Shown here: positions 11,765 through 22,284 of the stretch, piece after piece | Position numbering within the stretch: the first letter of the stretch is position 1 | Layout of the letters: every line of letters begins with the position of its first letter | Source: Paragorgia papillata | Lineage: Eukaryota; Cnidaria; Anthozoa; Scleralcyonacea; Coralliidae | DNA: 64,000 nt | Assembly: GCA_035771165.1 (NCBI GenBank) | Contig: JAWNZC010000368.1 | Coordinates: forward strand, 1,092,001-1,156,000 | Direction: 5' to 3' | Position numbers and translations under genes: made by a program | The notes under the pieces: generated by a model | Told to the model about the DNA's origin: nothing | Seen by the model: only the letters and a program-made list of their open reading frames with translations | Databases searched by the model: none

Positions 11765-12178
11765 TTACGAATATTTAATTGTAATAAACCTACTGAAGCG
11801 TTCAGTTAAAGTTCGTTGCGTGTTATTATTATATTCATTTCGGAGATAATAATCATGCCTATTTAAGGAGGGAGATGGCCTAATTATATTATAAAGTGGG
11901 TTACTTTTAGATGCTCTAGTCCGAGTTGAACTAACCAACCTCCGACACGACTCCTCCCTACGAGTTTCCAAAGATTTGAGCTTTGAAACCTGCAATGCGT
12001 CGCAGTAAGACATTCCAGGATAGATGATCTTGAGGGCCCTCTTTTGAATCGACTGGAAATGGACGGACAAGTAATCGGGTAGGGCGGCCCAAACAGGGGA
12101 TGCATACTCGGGTCTGGAGCGGATAACTGAGCAGTAGATGGTTACCAGATCACCAGGTTTTAGTCCTGCTTTGGTCAA
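11765..12178 (-). pseudogene. Non-LTR retrotransposon RT C-terminus (CR1-like)
   Basis: The 137-residue frame has the typical tail of a LINE reverse transcriptase: LVTIYCSVIRSRPEYASPVW, then QSIQKRALKIIYPGMSY, LKSLETRREESCRRL, and the terminal NRHDYYLRNEY segment. It lacks the catalytic RT motifs, so it is a 5'-truncated copy, the usual state of dead LINEs. It lies inside the 10970-13206 element. The comparable domain of the LINE at 60018 is VRPHLGYATQVWAPQ...IERIQRRASKYIL. Confidence 0.8.
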
Positions 12179-13209
12179 TTGCCGGAGGGCATAAAGGACG
12201 CGAATTAGCCTTCTTCAGGATGAAATCTACGTGTACATTCCAGGAACTCCCAAGAGTTTAAAATGATGTACTCTTTCAACACTTTGCTCTTGGATGTATA
12301 TAACTTGATCACACGGTACTCTATATTGAAGAAAGTTATATAAACATCTCTTTGCATCTCTTCGTTTACACGACGTATTTTTGGCGGAGCCGAAGCACGT
12401 CTAACTTTCTAACCGGCACTCCTGATCACGAATAATTGTTGAGCCGTTGGAACAATTTTAAGCGTTAATAAACGTGAATAACAATATTCGCTGGTATTTG
12501 CAAACATGGCGGACGAAAACGCGATATATAAATTGGCTGTAGATTGGCAGCTTGCTATCTTTACATTAAAAACAGCTCTTCTCCACGAATACCTGTTGAC
12601 AAGATAAAAAACGCAGATTTGACTTTATTGGAGCTGTCTTAGTTTGTTTTCATTTCTTAGTTGGTTTTACACGTATGTAACGAAACTTGAATTGCATCGT
12701 CTGCCCACAAATGTATCAGCGTTCTAGTTGCTTCATCTGACCATATTTCCCCCCTACTTTTAGTTTTAGACCACCTTGTAGACGCCATATTGCCTTTGTT
12801 TTGAATAATGTGCCATGCGTAAGTTGCTTTTGGTCCACGGCGCCTAAATTTGGGCGGGCCGAGACTACCTATCAAGGCGGTCTCGGCACCCCTAACATTT
12901 TGGGTACGCGGGCCGTTGTTGTACCCGTTTATAGTGACATTAATCAGGGTTGCCGTGCCAAAACAAATTGGTCCGCGGGCCGGAATTTAAGGGTGCCATA
13001 CCAAAATCGCTTGTCGTGTAAACGGGGCTTTCATGTCTTACCAGAACGGATAAATTACGCAATTAGCACAACAAGCCAGCCCGGTTAGGCGAGCTAGCCC
13101 TTCTCATGTAAACACAATTACAATCATCTCGGCAAAGCGGGCTGGCTCGGGCACCCGGGACTGGCTCGGGCACCCGGGACTGGCTCGCCTCCATATAAAC
13201 ACCCCCTTA

Positions 13210-13625
13210 GGCCTGCGCCAAACGTCGCGCAATAGACGAATTTAATTGAGACGAATTTAATTGTTTGAATTTTATTGCAGGAAACTGCGACGTATAACTC
13301 GATTAAATTCACGCACGAATTAAATTCGTCTCGACAATTAAATTCGTCTGAGTCAGACGGATAATGCGACGATAATGCGTGTTCGAGTTACACGACGAAT
13401 TATCGTCGCGTCGAATTAAATGTTTCTCTTCTGTCTGTGACAATTCGGCGCCATATTTTCAAAAAGTCATTTTCAGGCTACACGAGTCCAAGTAAAACCA
13501 ATTAAATCCGACTGAAATTCGACGTTTAACTCGACATCGCATTTACGTCGCATTACCGACGAAGTTAATTCGAATTAAATTCGTCTGAATTAAATTCGTC
13601 TATTGTGCGACGTTTAGCGCAAGCC
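13210..13625. mobile_element. 416-bp MITE/foldback with TTA target duplication
   Basis: Left end GGCCTGCGCCAAACGTCGCG and the reverse complement of the right end (GGCTTGCGCTAAACGTCGCA) pair for about 40 bp. TTA flanks both sides (13207-13209, 13626-13628). The interior is full of ATTAAATTCGTCT repeats in both orientations. It shares its left TTA with the right TTA of the 10970 element, so one inserted directly beside the other. Features fit a Harbinger-type MITE. Confidence 0.75.
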
Positions 13626-13628
13626 TTA

Positions 13629-14100
13629 GAGAGATTTATTAATTATGTTAACAATTTCCACCCAGCGCTCGAATTCACGTGGGAAATGAGCGCATTACCT
13701 TTGATCGATGCCAAAATGTCGAGGAACGACACACAGGTTTCGCTTATCTTATATAAGCCGACCGATTCACGTTACCTTTTATTTTCATCCTCTCATCCCA
13801 ACCACACTAAACAATCCATTTTATACTCTTCTGCGACTTTGCCGCCTATGCAGTGATGGCAAAGATTTTGAGATCAAATATTTGGAAATGAGATTATTTT
13901 ATCCAGCGTGGCTATCCTACCCATCTGCATGTTAGACACCGCTATTCACAAAGCGCGTCTTGTATTTCTCGTCCGTACACTTTAAAACAACTTTTGGAAA
14001 GAGTTTCTGATTAGAAAATACCATTAGTTCTTACATTTCATCCTTTTGACTACAAAGTTAGGAATATCATTAGTCGCAATTTTTATATCCTAAGGAATTA
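13629..14100 (+). pseudogene. PLE RT fragment
   Basis: The plus-strand frame reads RFINYVNNFHPALEFTWEM, then LPLIDAKMSRNDTQVSLILY, KPTDSRYLLFSSSHPNHTKQ and the SSATLPPMQ region, continuing out of frame into a KDFE..CLEMRLF segment and VAILPICMLDTAIHK. This corresponds to the PLE RT thumb region also seen on the minus strand at 9.7-10.4 kb. Stops and shifts show that it is dead. The left edge is cut by the MITE insertion at 13625. Confidence 0.8.
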
Positions 14101-14109
14101 CTTTTTTCC

Positions 14110-14590
14110 TTTATTTCGACTTTAGACTTAGTGCTTTGGTTTGTAAGTTGGTAATGTTATTATTTTTCACTGATAGCGATGAAAATACTATTTCTGACAT
14201 TTAAATTGGAAAAGTTTCTTGAGGGAACATTCCCCCAGACCCCCTATTTTAGCCCTTCTGTCTGTCAGGTGCTAAGGCCCCTGTGGTGTCGGGGAATTCC
14301 TGGCGACACCCCTGCACAATGAACCAGCCTAGTTGTACCTCGTTGAATCATGCAAGCTACAAAAATTTATTGTTGTTCTGTCTTTCCTCTACTTAGCAGA
14401 GAGCTACTCCAGAAAGAGATTGAATCCTGATGGTAAATCTCGCGACGAAGAGGAAAGTAAGCATTTTATTTAGTTAAATTGGACTTTTTACATGTTTGTT
14501 GTAATTATTTATTTGTATGTTGATGTATAATCCAATGCAAATAAGCTTGAAAAAATCTAGTAATTTCCATCAGATTCTACACATGAAACG
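14110..14590 (+). repeat. Segmental duplication, partner 32980-33470
   Basis: About 480 bp including the linker exon at 14400-14456 aligns by eye with 32980-33470. Shared landmarks are CATTCCCCCAGACCCCCTAT, the GGAATTCCTGGCGACACCCC segment, TGAATCATGCAAGCTACAAA, the exon itself and the following ATTTAGTTAAATTG intron. It links copy A and copy B of the death-domain gene. Confidence 0.85.
14400..14456 (+). CDS. Linker exon A (RKR-containing)
   Basis: Acceptor TTAGCAG ends at 14399; donor GAAA|GTAAGC starts at 14457. The 57-nt exon is phase 1 at both ends and encodes SYSRKRLNPDGKSRDEEE, flanked by split codons (E and S). It is hydrophilic and charged, so probably a flexible linker; RKR might act as a basic sorting or nuclear signal, which is speculation. 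Its twin is 33259-33315, with 18/18 residues alignable and five or six substitutions, so the frame and both splice sites have been kept in both copies. Confidence 0.7.
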
Positions 14591-14636
14591 TTCGACGTAT
14601 GAAGATGGTGTTAATTATTTAACTTTTTCATGTCCG

Positions 14637-14935
14637 AATCGGTCTGCCTCACGCCAGACGATGTTATTCACCTCTGGGGAAGCCCTCGGGCATGAATGAG
14701 TTATAAACTCTCTCTCTTACTAACTCTTTTCTGTTCGAATCGGTATTTAGTATTTTATTCTGGCTAACGCCAGACGATGTTATTCACCTCTGGGGAAGCC
14801 CTCGGACAGGAATGAGTTATAAACTCTCTCTCTTACTAACTCTTTTCTGTTCGAATCGGTATTTAGTATTTTATTCTGGCTAACGCCAGACGATGTTATT
14901 CACCTCTGGGGAAGCCCTCGGACAGGAATGATTTT
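14637..14935. repeat. 116-bp tandem repeat, about 2.5 copies
   Basis: The core GCCAGACGATGTTATTCACC followed by a TCTGGGGAAGCCCTCGG segment recurs at 14653, 14769 and 14885, a spacing of 116 bp. The second and third units are nearly identical. Shorter relatives of the core (GCCAGACnATTTTATT) lie at 31080, 31205, 32090, 54185 and 54350, so it is also an interspersed family. Confidence 0.85.
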
Positions 14936-15857
14936 TCTATAATAATTTATACATAATTTCCATTCTAACCATTTTGTAGCCGTTTTTGTTTTCTGTATAA
15001 CTTTTTGCTTCGCCTAAATGTTCAATTTCTTCTTTCACTTGCCCACTCCGTTATAATTTCGGCGCCATTGTTGCTTAACAGAACAACCGCTGGCTCTAAT
15101 GATCATTGCTCGTGCTACACTACGCATTTTGTCATTGGTCAATTTCGTTAAAAGAATGACTTTCATTGGTTTATCCCAGAGGTTTATATCACCAGTTATA
15201 AACTCCTGCAATAGCCAATGAAATTCGAGGATTTGCATTATTAACTTGTAAATTTATACTAATATTTATTAAGGACCTAAGCAAGCAGAACGCGAACGTC
15301 ACGACGACGACCCAAGTACAATAGTATTTTTCAACCAAAACAGAACGTTGAATAAATTGCAGTCCCAAGAGTAATCCCAACACCGTCCTCGTTGCACATA
15401 CAACGTCAACTGAAGCGTTTTCACGTTTTAAAGACAACTTATAGGCGTTAATCTATCGTACGTCATGTTGTCGAAGCTATGGCTGCCTTTTACAAAATAC
15501 ATAAAGGTCTTGTAAAGTTCATAAAGCATACAATATACGATGTCCTGATCCAAGGTTTCTTTTAAATGTCGTAACTTATTTGCCGTCGTCGTCCTAGCTT
15601 GCTTAAGGTCCCTATTGCTGAGCTTTTCATCTGTTCACTCAGGCCATCATCAGAGCAACAGGTCAGAACCTCAGCAAAAAAAAAAGAACAAACGTGCTGT
15701 TTCCACAAATTCATGCTTTTATTACAATTTGTCATCATGCAAACTTTCAAAGAATTAATTGGTAAGGATAGTGTTGGCGTTTGAAATGATAGAGCTTCAG
15801 AATTAGTAAATGTACACATGCACTTTACTGACTTTTGTTGTTTTTCCTTAATTTTAG

Positions 15858-15926
15858 AGAAAGTACGCTTAAACGAAACAGATGAAGAAGGAAGTGTGGT
15901 GGAATCTTGTTCTGTAGATGTCCCAG
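15858..15926 (+). CDS. Linker exon K (acidic)
   Basis: Acceptor ATTTTAG ends at 15857 after a TTTTTCCTTAATTTT tract; donor CCAG|GTACAT follows 15926. The 69-nt exon is phase 1 at both ends and encodes KVRLNETDEEGSVVESCSVD plus VP, between split codons for E and G. It has no recognisable domain. The matching phase and the position between linker A and the death-domain exon at 18354 support its inclusion. No second copy is seen in the B half. Confidence 0.6.
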
Positions 15927-16094
15927 GTACATCCATCTTAAAAATATTATAAGAAAATTTCTCCTTTCAGACAAAAAGGCGAAATGCATCTACTGCAGTA
16001 TAGTTTTTACTTTCCTTATGAATATTAATTTATAATATGACGTTGTGGCATGCAGTGCTCATCCTACAAGGCTAATATTCATTTTAGAGAAAAA

Positions 16095-16195
16095 AACAGT
16101 TAATGATGAGCTCATTGAGGTCTGCAATTGGCTTCTGGCAAACAAATTAACTCTAAATATTTGAAAAGTCAAAGAAATTGACTATTGACTAAAAC
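16095..16195 (+). pseudogene. LINE RT relic
   Basis: The phrase NDELIEVCNWLLANKLTLNI, read from 16102, matches the conserved LINE RT segment preceding the thumb (N-x-E-L-x-x-V-x-x-W-L-x-A-N-K-L-x-L-N). A stop follows at once. No other RT motif is visible nearby, so this is a very short fragment. Confidence 0.5.
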
Positions 16196-16358
16196 TCGGG
16201 CTCGTTGTCTAATTGTTAAATATTATCTTTTATTTATTTTAATATTTTTGTGTGTCTCCTGCCTAGAACTGCTTCAGCTAACCGCAGGGGTACCTTTCTC
16301 TTTTGTAATTATTCTTTTTTAACAATAACATGTTACAAAGTATAATGTGTTACAAAGT

Positions 16359-16445
16359 GTTAGAGTAAGACTGTAGCTGGGATTCGAACCCGCGACATTC
16401 AGTTTACTAGTCCAGCGCTGTACCGATTACTGACTGAACTAGAAA
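16359..16445 (-). repeat. tRNA-like SINE head
   Basis: On the minus strand the sequence has a B box (GGGTTCGAATCCCAGC) preceded by a TAGTTCAGTCAGTAATCGGT A-box-like stretch and an anticodon-arm-like GCGCTGGACTAGTAA. Acceptor-stem pairing is not evident, so I read it as a tRNA-derived SINE rather than a functional tRNA gene. Confidence 0.55.
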
Positions 16446-16492
16446 CTCAAGTTGGGTGCAAGTGCGAGGCATGGGTGACACAAGCTGTTAGC

Positions 16493-18080
16493 CAACCTCG
16501 TACCCAGGGTCTTATCTCCGCTGCTCCGCCCACCGCTGCGAAAAGACCCTGGTCTGGGCTGGTCACGTGTCACGCAGACTTACTGGGAGTAGGCTGGTAG
16601 GGTTTGTACTTTTGTAGGAACTAAGAAGACCGCGGAATAATCACACAGAGACAATGTTTGAAATGTTAATTTCTTTTATTAGTTGATTTATATATAGCAC
16701 CTTCCAATGTGTGGTTTTAAAACTGTTTTCAAAGAACAATGTTTGTTGCGCCGCACTTGAATTGATTGTTTGCATTCTAGATCTGTTGTAGTTGCAGAAT
16801 TAACTACCAGACGAAATTACACCTAAATAACAATGAGAGTATTGGTAAATTGCGAACACATTAGGTATTATAAGGTAGAAGAATGTGTTAAAGTGACTAG
16901 AACAAAATCGTGAAATGTACTGACACCTTGGGCTTTGATGTATATTTATGAAGTAAACAGTATACTAAATATTGCTCGATACTTAAAATCTCAGTAGTTA
17001 TGTGATGAATTGCTATATTATTCAACATTTAATGATTTTTGATAGCATGTTAAGCACTTTTTTATTATTCTGACTGCTTTATGTACTCACGGCGCAATTA
17101 TATCTATTCTTAAAACAACAAGTGTATAAAAGAACAACGCAATAAAAACAACGTTCAACAATAGGTTCATTAGTGAGCGACTTCGATTCATATTAAAAAC
17201 CTTGTTTTTTTAGTTCAAGGGGAATTGATATAGACTAGTGATATTAATATGTTGTTAAAAGGTCAGTGTTTTCTTGATCAGCATGACGGCATCACTTCCC
17301 AAACAGGAATCGATTTTCAGCTCTGATCAAGATTGCATGCGGTATTATTATATTAAAAAATGAATATTACATTGCGTTGGCATTGCTGCCGCTGTTGCGT
17401 TACAAATTTAAACCACTTTTAAAAACAATAATAAAATATATCACTAACCTTAGCTTATCTATAGCTTTCAACAAAAGTTGAAAGCTATAGATGTCGAGTT
17501 TTAGCGATCTTGGCGATGTTAAATCACAAGAACTTTCAGATTTCCATATATTTATTCACAATAATGATGACATGCAAAATTCTCTCTTTGGGCAAACGGC
17601 AGGCGACGGGCGTAACAGCTTGGCGTCGTAACTGATGAAGTAAACATTCATTTCGAGGAAGAGAATCTCCTCAAATTCGCTGTTCGTCGGAAGTTCAGAA
17701 AGATATAGGAAAAATATTCACACAATCACTGACAACTTTTCCGTGAAGTGTTGTACTGTTGCGAAGCGCCTTGCCGTTTCCTAGCCTTACCTAACAGCAA
17801 AGTGTCTGAGGGTCTTTAACCAAATGTTTTGCCAATGTTTTTTCGTCGGTATATTATATTATCGTCGGCATATATTATGGTGTTTATTTTAAGATTCTCT
17901 TGCGACTTGCCTCCACCAGTCTCCGCGTACAATGGTGACAAATCCTAAGTTCTCTACCCCCTCCCTAACGACAATGTTGAAAAATATCCCAGAATATGGG
18001 ATACACGTGACCAGCCCAGACCAGGGTCTTTTCGCAGCGGTGGGCGGAGCAGCGGAGATAAGACCCTGGGTACGAGGTTG
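16493..18080. mobile_element. 1.59-kb terminal-inverted-repeat transposon, non-autonomous, 9-bp TSD
   Basis: Terminal inverted repeats of about 75 bp start CAACCTCGTACCCAGGGTCT and continue through CTCCGCCCACCGCTGCG and AGACCCTGGTCTGGGCTGGT. The 9-bp target duplication GCTGTTAGC flanks it at 16484-16492 and 18081-18089. The interior is A+T-rich with no transposase. A second copy with its own 9-bp duplication is at 24589-26190. The long TIR and 9-bp TSD fit Mutator-like elements. It lies between linker exon K and the death-domain exon at 18354, hence probably intronic. Confidence 0.88.
17457..17492. repeat. Perfect 16-bp hairpin with AAAA loop
   Basis: ATCTATAGCTTTCAAC is followed by AAAA and its exact reverse complement. 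It lies inside the 16493-18080 transposon. Function unknown. Confidence 0.85.
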
Positions 18081-18123
18081 GCTGTTAGCACCCTGCCTGT
18101 CACCGCTTGATGTTAACCCTGGT

Positions 18124-18240
18124 CGAATGCGGTTAGTACTCTGATGTGTGACCAACTTAGCTTCATGGGAGTATAGTTGTCGATTCTCTCCTGTTTCTCG
18201 ATGGTTTTTCACCAGGTTCTCTGGTTTTCCTCGCTTTGCA
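18124..18240 (+). repeat. 5S-rRNA-like SINE fragment
   Basis: GCGGTTAGTACTCTGATGTG followed by TGACC resembles the 3' part of 5S rRNA (GGTTAGTACTTGGATGGGAG-ACC), which is the head of 5S-derived SINEs. It continues as an ACCAACTTAGCTTCATG... segment shared with 58498-58575, so this is a repeat and not a 5S gene. Confidence 0.6.
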
Positions 18241-18353
18241 AAATCAATACCATAGTTTACCCAGTTAATTCTACGCACCAATTCTATCAAGGTGTGAGGG
18301 CCAAAAATTCTGTTCAGTAGGTGTGTTGTTAAATTTTGTTTACAATTTGATAG

Positions 18354-18743
18354 ATGGACTTGAAAGCGACGAGATCGTTAGAATAGCCTATGCAATGCCC
18401 CACCTGTGGAAGGACGTAGCCCTTCTGACAAAGCAATTTAAACAACACGACATTGAAAATATACGTTACACCAAAATTGGTGAAGAGGAAACGTCAAAGG
18501 CTTTGAACATGCTCATGCGATTCAACGAAAGAAATGGAACTAGAGAACAGCTAGTTAAGACTCTTCGTGAAGTTAAACAGAATACTTTGGCTCTGCAAGT
18601 GAAGTCAGGATACTTCATGGATTCAACCTTTTGGTACTTGGTTTGTTTTTTAGAATATTTATCTATACTGTATGTCGACGGTCATGTTGCTTCTAATACT
18701 GCTACATCTTCTATTTCAATGACCTTCAGAAGCTATTGTATAG
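18354..18743 (+). CDS. Death-domain exon with C-terminal extension
   Basis: Acceptor TTTGATAG ends at 18353 and donor ATAG|GTAAAT follows 18743. The 390-nt exon is phase 1 at both ends. Residues 1-90 look like a death domain of the type with a variable first helix: MPHLWKDVALLTKQFKQHDI, ENIRYTKIGEEETSKALNML, then MRFNERNGTREQLVKTLREV. The extension contains a hydrophobic run FWYLVCFLEYLSILYV that could be a membrane helix. It could instead be intron sequence if the earlier donor CAA|GTGAAG (GT at 18599, phase 0) is used. Phase 1 at 18743 favours the longer form. Transcript data would decide. Confidence 0.65.
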
Positions 18744-18822
18744 GTAAATGTTCTTCGAGCTTTTTTTAGTTCCCAAGTGGGTCTCCAACCCCCGACCTTC
18801 TGATCGCGAGTGAGAAGCTCTA

Positions 18823-18958
18823 AAGCTGGATTTCCACTAGGCGTATAAAAATATCGCCCGCTCGACTTTTTAATTTCTACGTCGTTCCGCATGGAAACTC
18901 ACAAGACAAAAGAAAAAAGTCGAGCGCTCGATATTTTACGCCTTGTGGAAATCCAGCT
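18823..18958. mobile_element. 136-bp MITE with TA target site
   Basis: Ends AAGCTGGATTTCCACTAGGC and its reverse complement (with CTTGTGG for CTAGTGG), with TA on both outer sides. The interior is itself palindromic (CTCGACTTTTT / AAAAAGTCGAG). A second copy is at 33604-33756 and a decayed relative at about 19260-19402. It fits a Tc1/mariner-type or similar TA-target MITE. Confidence 0.85.
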
Positions 18959-19259
18959 TAACCATGCATTAAAGATTCAGCTATTGTCCCTTGCCATGGT
19001 AATATTTCTATTAAGTGGCCACCCCTATTGAGAGGGTGGACCGGGCCGGGCCATCTCGTTTAACCGTGCCAGCCAGCGTTCTTTATAAGTCGCATGTTTT
19101 TCAACATTTGTACGAGCCCAAGGCCATGTAGTAATCAGTATTTTACGATATATCATTAATTATTATAATTATTTTTTGCCATTCTGTTTTTGTTCATGCA
19201 AAATAACCAGTAATTTTTCAAGTTGCTCTAAAAATGTTCTTATATATTTCGTTTCTGAG

Positions 19260-19402
19260 GATGGTTCATGTACTTTTCGCGCGAAGCGACTTTCTTTTGT
19301 TCGAATTCAATAGATTTCTGATTAGTTCCACAGCTCAGAGCTCATGAGACAAAAGAAAAAGTCGCTTCGCGCGAAAAAAGTCGCCCAGTGGAAAACCGGC
19401 TT
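19260..19402. mobile_element. Decayed relative of the TA-target MITE
   Basis: CTTTTCGCGCGAAGCGACTT and AAGTCGCTTCGCGCGAAAAA form an inverted pair, ending CCCAGTGGAAAACCGGCTTA, like the right end of the 18823 MITE. The left terminus is not recognisable. Confidence 0.5.
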
Positions 19403-19539
19403 AACGAAAGAAAGAAATCTCGTACGTTTCAGATTTCCGCGGCTTTCATTTGCTGTACGATATTTCTTCACAAGTAGAAAAGTTTAATTTTTTTATTGGT
19501 TTTAGTGAAAGACATCGTATAAGCGTTCTTAATGGCTAG

Positions 19540-19715
19540 CGGTTCTCCGTTTCAACGCAGTGAACTCTATATATATACCTGGAAGGCTGACTGCCAGTAA
19601 AAAAGTGAGGCAAAACATGGCGGCAATGGGGAATTTTTTGACGTCAGTTTTAGGCCCCTACGCGGTCATCTTGGATGTCAGTCTTCGTCCTTTTCCTCGC
19701 GGCCGAACCACAGCC
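19540..19715. repeat. Inverted repeat, left arm (partner 21509-21660)
   Basis: The segment from GCAGTGAACTCTATATATAT through GCAAAACATGGCGGCAATGG to TCATCTTGGATGTCAGTCTT and CGCGGCCG reappears in reverse complement at 21509-21660. The arms enclose about 1.8 kb that includes the 19869-20905 element. Confidence 0.8.
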
Positions 19716-20125
19716 AGCCCAAACGTACACCCGGAACAACGGCGTTAAGATTTAATACTCTTGGGACTAATAATTATTCATCTTCTTTGTTGTGTGAGGA
19801 AAATTATATTGTATTAAGGACGTTGTCCTTGACGTTCGCGTTGTATTTGCTTAAGCTCTGCTCTCTTAGCGCCTGTTTATATGGAGCCGAGTTACCCGGC
19901 TAGCCGAGTTACCCGGCAAACCGAGTTACCCGCCATGTATAGAAATTCAATGCTATCCCGGCAGAGTGTTTATATGAGACAGGCGGGTAACCGGCTAGCC
20001 GAGATCCCGGCAAAACAGCCGAGATCTCGGCATGCCGTGATGAAAATATTCCCATATAAACACTCTCTTGCCGGGTAACTCGGCTAGCCGAGTTGAATTC
20101 GTCACAACAGCGCACGCGCCACTTA

Positions 20126-20537
20126 TTTTATTTTATTTTATTTTATTTAACTTTGCCCTGATAATATCATTAATTTTATATGTACAATTTGTACCAACAA
20201 AAGTAATACAAGGCAGGAATACCGCAACAGCTAAAGCCAATTACTGCGGATCCTTTGTTACAAATATTACAACAACATACAAGTTTAACAGTGAACGGAA
20301 ATACACATGCACAAGATAATACAAAAACAATGAATCTAAAGTAAAAGATAAAAGAAAAGGAACGCTAACACCCCCCCCCCCCCCCCACACACACACACAC
20401 ACCAAAAGAAAGCTGTGAATTAATTAATTATTTAAATAAATAAAGAAAATAAATAAATAAACAATTAATTAATTAATTAATTAATTAATTAATTAAATAA
20501 ATAAATAAATAAATAAATAAAAAAGTAAATAAGTAAG

Positions 20538-20576
<39 letters not shown>

Positions 20577-20790
20577 ATAGATAGATAAATAAATAAATAA
20601 ATAAATAAATAGATAAATAATTAAATAAATAAATAAATAATAAATTGGGCGAGGTTTAAAAAAAACAAGAAGGGGAAACTAATAGACTACGAGCACAATT
20701 ACACTTAACACAGGCTGTCTTCCATGTACGTGAGTCGTCAGGGTCGAAATGAAGACATGAAGACAATCGGAAACTACTCATGGTATGTGA
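20126..20790 (-). pseudogene. LINE 3' fragment (CR1-like C-terminus and tail)
   Basis: Minus-strand frame 20656-20841 ends FDPDDSRTWKTACVKCNCAR then SLLVSPSCFF. This parallels the C-terminus of the LINE at 60 kb (NPDDPRSFKTICPNCNNSRS). The A-rich tail expected downstream is the (TTTTA)n run at 20126-20150 on the plus strand. The 3' UTR is expanded by simple repeats. Confidence 0.7.
20368..20642. repeat. Low-complexity tract: poly-C, (CA)n, (TTAA)n, (AAAT)n
   Basis: A C-run at 20370-20386 is followed by ACACAC, TTAATTAA repeats (about 20463-20495) and AAATAAAT repeats to 20642. It sits inside the LINE 3' fragment region. Confidence 0.95.
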
Positions 20791-21508
20791 AACCATTATA
20801 ATGCGTGGGTGGCTTTGCCGAGTAACTCGTCTCATAAACACTCATCTTTTTTCAACTCGGCTTGCCGGCCAATGCCGGGTAACTCGGCTCCATATAAACA
20901 GGCCCTAATATTTCAAACGGCCCTCACTTGAAGCTTCATAAAATACGCAAAAACCGCTCGATCTCGCCAAAATTGCCATCAGTGTAGGCCAGTATACATT
21001 AGTTAAGGACTTGGCTTTCGGTTCATTGCTCTTTCGACCCAAACGTTCATCTTCGCAGCACGAGAAACGTTTATACAAACTGAGGTGACACCGGCCGTTC
21101 GTAGTACGCATACGACGAGAGCTTTTGTGAAGCCAAAGCAAGTTTGTACATAAACGTTTCAGTCGAGCTACAAAGAAGATGAGAACAATGAACGGATAGC
21201 CAATTTCTTGACCAATGTACTCGCGGCAATTTTCGACATCGAGCGGTTTTTGTGTATTTTACGGAGATTTAAATGAGGGTCGTCTGAGATATTCTCTATG
21301 AAAGCTACCAGCCTTTCCTTATTTTTAGTATAAAGAGGTTATAATTGACCGTGAGTGGAACTCGTCAAAATGTAGTTGAAACTCAACTCGGAAGTCAGAA
21401 AGACGCAAGCATCAACAAATAGAAATTAAGCAGAAACAAGTTAAGAACATTTATTTCGAATTTATATGGGTCTTGGTATATATTTCATGCATTTTATAGT
21501 GATATTAT

Positions 21509-21660
21509 TATGGCCGCGAGAAAAAAGACTAAGACTGACATCCAAGATGACCGTGTAGGGCCTGAAACTGACGTCCACAAATTCCCCATGTCCGCCATTT
21601 TTTGCCTCACTTTTTCGTTGATTGACTGGATATATAGAGTTCACTGCTTCAACGTAGTCT
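21509..21660. repeat. Inverted repeat, right arm (partner 19540-19715)
   Basis: GGCCGCGAGAAAAAAGACTA, TGACATCCAAGATGACCGTG and TTCCCCATGTCCGCCATTTT mirror the left arm in reverse complement. Several substitutions and small gaps show that it is not recent. Confidence 0.8.
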
Positions 21661-22284
21661 CAGGAACGCTTTTGCAACATCTGTCGAATATGACGGCAAA
21701 CTCACTTGCCAACTATTCATTAAAGTAATTGCAACAAGATTCAAAATTTTCAATTTATGATGTTCTGATTAATAAACATACTTGGTAATATTAATCCAAG
21801 TAATATATAAGCGATTCTTATCAACAACAACATCGCTAATTGCGAAAAAAACCCAACTATATTGTCACCCGCTATGTTGGACAATTTTCTGATATGCATC
21901 TGATGTCTCAAGCTGGATAAAGCAAAATCTTTACTTAGTTATACCAATACGTATATCCATGTTTGAAGTTCACCTTTACTGAATGTCGTTATCATAGCAT
22001 GACAGAATTAGTAATGTTGTTAGCAAAAAAAACACGTTCTAGTTGCTTGGATTATCTTAATATGTTTATTATGGTAACCAATGAGGAACCACGCGGAAAA
22101 CGTAAATGTAATAAAAATATTAATGCCCAGCATAAAACACGAAATAAAGTCATATTAATATGAATAATATTTATTAAAGAGTAGAAGTAGCGTTTCGTCG
22201 CATCGCGCAACGCGAGTGAGATAAAATACGTTCAAAAATCATTAATAATTCATGAGGAAAACACAAACGAAATCAGTACCATGT

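Larger units (their letters stand above)
10970..13206. mobile_element. 2.2-kb inverted-repeat element with TTA target duplication
   Basis: The left end GGAGGTGTTTATATGGAGGC is matched in reverse complement by the right end CCTCCATATAAACACCCCC. The similarity continues inward through GCGAGCCAGCCCGGG and CTTTGCCGAGAT for about 75 bp. TTA occurs immediately outside both ends (10967-10969, 13207-13209), as in PIF/Harbinger-type insertions. It carries a (CGTT)n array and a LINE RT fragment inside, so it is probably a composite of nested insertions. No transposase is visible. Confidence 0.65.
19869..20905. mobile_element. 1.04-kb inverted-repeat element with TA target site
   Basis: Left end GCGCCTGTTTATATGGAGCC and right end GGCTCCATATAAACAGGCCC are inverted, and the similarity runs on through GAGTTACCCGG. 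TA borders both sides (19867-19868, 20906-20907). Internal GCCGAGTTACCCGGC-type repeats occur near 19890-20095. It is related in terminal sequence to the 10970 element (GTTTATATGGAG-C-GAG). A LINE 3' fragment and A+T simple repeats lie inside it. Confidence 0.75.

Noticed and set aside
16493..18080. Transposase gene inside the 1.6-kb element
   Set aside because: No frame with DDE-type motifs; the longest frames start in the TIR and are shadows of it.
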